Source: Owenia fusiformis
Taxonomy: Eukaryota > Annelida > Polychaeta > Sabellida > Oweniidae
Assembly: GCA_903813345.2 (NCBI GenBank)
Contig: CAIIXF020000001.1
Coordinates: forward strand, 13,723,915-13,787,914
Direction: 5' to 3'
Length of the DNA stretch: 64,000 nucleotides
Both the position numbers and the translations under genes were made by a program. Positions 62,801 through 64,000 of this stretch are shown piece by piece; position 1 is the stretch's first letter, and each line of letters opens with the position of its first letter. The notes beneath the pieces were generated by a model, which was given only the letters and a program-made list of their open reading frames with translations, did no database searches and was not told the origin of the DNA.

Positions 62801-62862
62801 CTAATACTCGTGATATTACCGTAGTCTGCAGGATTCCAATGCAGCTTATAATCAACCCATTC
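56882..62862 (-). CDS. Nicotinic acetylcholine receptor alpha subunit, alpha7-like (gene 2), 5' end outside window, two M2 exons
   Basis: Exons in transcript order: 62753-62862, 61508-61624, 61255-61391, 60740-60934, then M2 exon B 59690-59776 and/or exon A 58972-59058, 57654-57763, 56882-57364. The mapped part encodes the loop D Trp (EWVDYKLHW), loop A ([10 protein letters not shown]), Cys-loop ([17 protein letters not shown]), loop B (GSWTYD), loop C vicinal cysteines ([10 protein letters not shown]), M1, a choice of M2, M3, the intracellular loop with the MA helix ([14 protein letters not shown]) and M4, ending NPNEK like gene 1. The pore start is GEKVSLG (Ser at 2'). Its last exon is 36 nt longer than gene 1's owing to a Met/Asn/Pro-rich insertion in the intracellular loop. 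The equivalents of gene 1's 152- and 45-nt exons were not found up to 64000. Exon lengths and phases equal those of gene 1, so the pair is a tandem duplication. Confidence 0.94.
58310..58790 (-). pseudogene. Decayed IS630/Tc1/mariner-type transposase C-terminal fragment
   Basis: In the intron between gene 2's M3 exon and M2 exon A. The minus-strand reading frame (58319-58789) ends with a segment ([30 protein letters not shown]) laid out like the C-terminus of mariner-type transposases: a helical linker, then RR/L-CL---G-H. An upstream [10 protein letters not shown] sits where those proteins have a PxSPDLxPxD catalytic-Asp motif, here not conserved. The N-terminal DNA-binding part was not seen. 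Assignment is from memory of the family pattern. Confidence 0.45.
58972..59058 (-). other. Alternative M2 exon A of receptor gene 2
   Basis: 87 nt between acceptor ATTTTCAG and donor GTAAAC, entering one base into a codon and leaving one base into a codon. It encodes [16 protein letters not shown] and [12 protein letters not shown]. It is intact, with no stop. It differs from exon B at two residues (Ser for Ala at 12', Ala for Ser in the M2-M3 linker) but at many synonymous sites, implying purifying selection on both. Confidence 0.88.
59690..59776 (-). other. Alternative M2 exon B of receptor gene 2
   Basis: 87 nt between acceptor GCCATATAG and donor GTATGA, with the same phase as exon A. 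It encodes [16 protein letters not shown] and [12 protein letters not shown]. It is closer at DNA level to gene 1's single M2 exon than exon A is, so it is likely the ancestral-type copy. Confidence 0.88.
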
Positions 62863-62869
62863 CTATGTA

Positions 62870-63450
62870 CAAGGGAAGTAAATAAGTTCAACTTGACGAA
62901 ATTGTTGAACTGTTTATTGTGGTTAGTCTTGAAGCATCTGCAATGAAATTGTTGATTTTCTTCTGGCCTAGATATTATATCTGGTAGGTCTGATATGTCT
63001 ACGGGGAACTATGGGCCCGGGACAATGGGACTTTCAAATAACGGCCGTTCGGTATTTTCCAAATAATCATTGGAGAATTCAAAGTCTTGGGGAACCCAGC
63101 TGTGTAAAAGAACTATACTTATTATGGATGTGCATGTGCATGTCTCCATTGTCCACATGGTCGTATCTTAAGATATAACAGCATAACAATAAATAGTAAC
63201 TACACATACCCCCTCTTATTGCAAATTATAACCACAAGTTACGACCAAAACGAGGACACAGGGAGTTATATTTTTTGAAATACGTCATGATTTTCCACAC
63301 AAATCATGCCATTTCTCCATCTATTGTAAAAATAGATGAACGCAACACAACACAACTGCAGCCCAACAGATTTAATGTTTTGTTTAAATAGTGTTTACAA
63401 AACCTTCCATATTTGATTTTAATGACTGCTCAATGACTATAATATTTAAA
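62870..63450. other. Probable intron of receptor gene 2, nothing recognised
   Basis: By analogy with gene 1 the next upstream exon would be 45 nt encoding a [12 protein letters not shown]-like segment. I did not find it here, nor in the remainder of the window. Confidence 0.5.
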
Positions 63451-63568
63451 GGTTATGTCACTATTGTTGCATATATGCCCGAGGGTTTCAGTGATATATG
63501 GCCCGACCTTGGGAGGGACATTGATCACTGAGAACCGAGGGCATATGTGCAACTATAGTGACATAAAC
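63451..63568. repeat. Near-perfect palindromic element, about 118 bp
   Basis: GGTTATGTCACTATTGTTGC ... ATATGCCCGAGGGTTTCAGTGAT pairs along its whole length with ATCACTGAGAACCGAGGGCATATG ... GTGCAACTATAGTGACATAA. There is practically no loop. Confidence 0.85.
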
Positions 63569-63571
63569 GAT

Positions 63572-63832
63572 TTATAACATACCTATGATGATATAGTCTG
63601 GTCAGAACGTACCGTTTTCTTATCTTATTGACTAGCAATGGTTCGGAAATGATGATTTATTCCCATGTTTGTATCTTACGAATGTACGATCAATTTGACC
63701 TAGGCCTAATGTATGACGTAGTCCCAGCGCTTGACCAACCAGAAAGTTAGCGGGCGCGGGCTTTTCAAAAGTTATATTGGCCCGCTGTCTTGTGAACAGT
63801 TTACACTATACGTCATCATAGGTATGTTATAA
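63572..63832. mobile_element. MITE-like element with about 26-bp terminal inverted repeats
   Basis: The left end TTATAACATACCTATGATGA then TATAG (63572-63596) is inverted at CTATACGTCATCATAGGTAT then GTTATAA (63806-63832). It begins a few bases after the palindrome ending at 63568. The interior of about 210 bases is non-coding and locally GC-richer (AGCGGGCGCGGGC). Confidence 0.75.
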
Positions 63833-64000
63833 TAAATTATATTACATATAATAAACTATTAAATTTTGTATTTGGGAGTTGAATTATGTTGCATTCATCA
63901 TCAACAACTGAACATCTAGTAGAACAAAAATCAAGAATAAATAATTCTGTGCAAAAGGTAATGTGACAACGGGCTGTGGCTACACCAAAGAATAGTAAGC

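Noticed and set aside
1-64000. tRNA, rRNA and CRISPR features
   Set aside because: No cloverleaf with a GTTCRA-type T-arm, no rRNA-like conserved blocks, and no direct repeats with unique spacers were seen; the tandem arrays here lack spacer structure.

Overview
The window reads as nuclear DNA of an invertebrate animal. It is AT-rich, has short exons with canonical GT-AG introns and long introns, and carries many small inverted-repeat and terminal-inverted-repeat elements. The gene content (SEC62, alpha7-like nicotinic receptors, a PRRT3/4-like membrane protein) is metazoan. A marine deuterostome or lophotrochozoan would fit the style of the repeats, but the sequence does not settle the species. 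No bacterial operons, rRNA, tRNA or CRISPR arrays were seen.

Layout. 1-22.6 kb has no protein gene I can support. It holds inverted-repeat and terminal-repeat elements (0.6-1.0, 2.0-2.2, 5.9-6.4 kb), a promoter-like block at about 3.6 kb, a dispersed 1.7-kb element (8.8-10.4 kb) with a nested inverted repeat, and a 2.6-kb satellite (17.4-20.1 kb) built from a 152-bp higher-order unit. 22.6-30.1 kb (+) is a two-exon gene for a seven-pass PRRT3/PRRT4-like membrane protein. 30.1-35.6 kb is intergenic and includes a large fold-back element and a tandem array. 35.66-44.52 kb (-) is a complete eight-exon SEC62 gene (383 aa); its introns hold two fold-back elements and a decayed non-LTR retrotransposon. 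47.45-52.73 kb (-) is a nicotinic acetylcholine receptor alpha subunit lacking only an unidentified first exon. 56.88-62.86 kb (-) is a tandem paralogue whose 5' exons lie beyond the window.

How they relate. The two receptor genes are a tandem duplication: every comparable internal exon has the same length and phase (110, 117, 137, 195, 87, 110 nt). The second gene has two copies of the exon encoding the pore-lining M2 helix, both 87 nt, in the same phase and with intact splice sites. This suggests mutually exclusive pore exons and is the most noteworthy feature here. The M3 exon is almost identical between the two genes while neighbouring exons are clearly diverged, which suggests recent gene conversion. 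SEC62 and the PRRT-like gene are converging neighbours with no evident functional link to the receptors. SEC62 retains a C-terminal motif at the position of the human ER-phagy LC3-interacting region.
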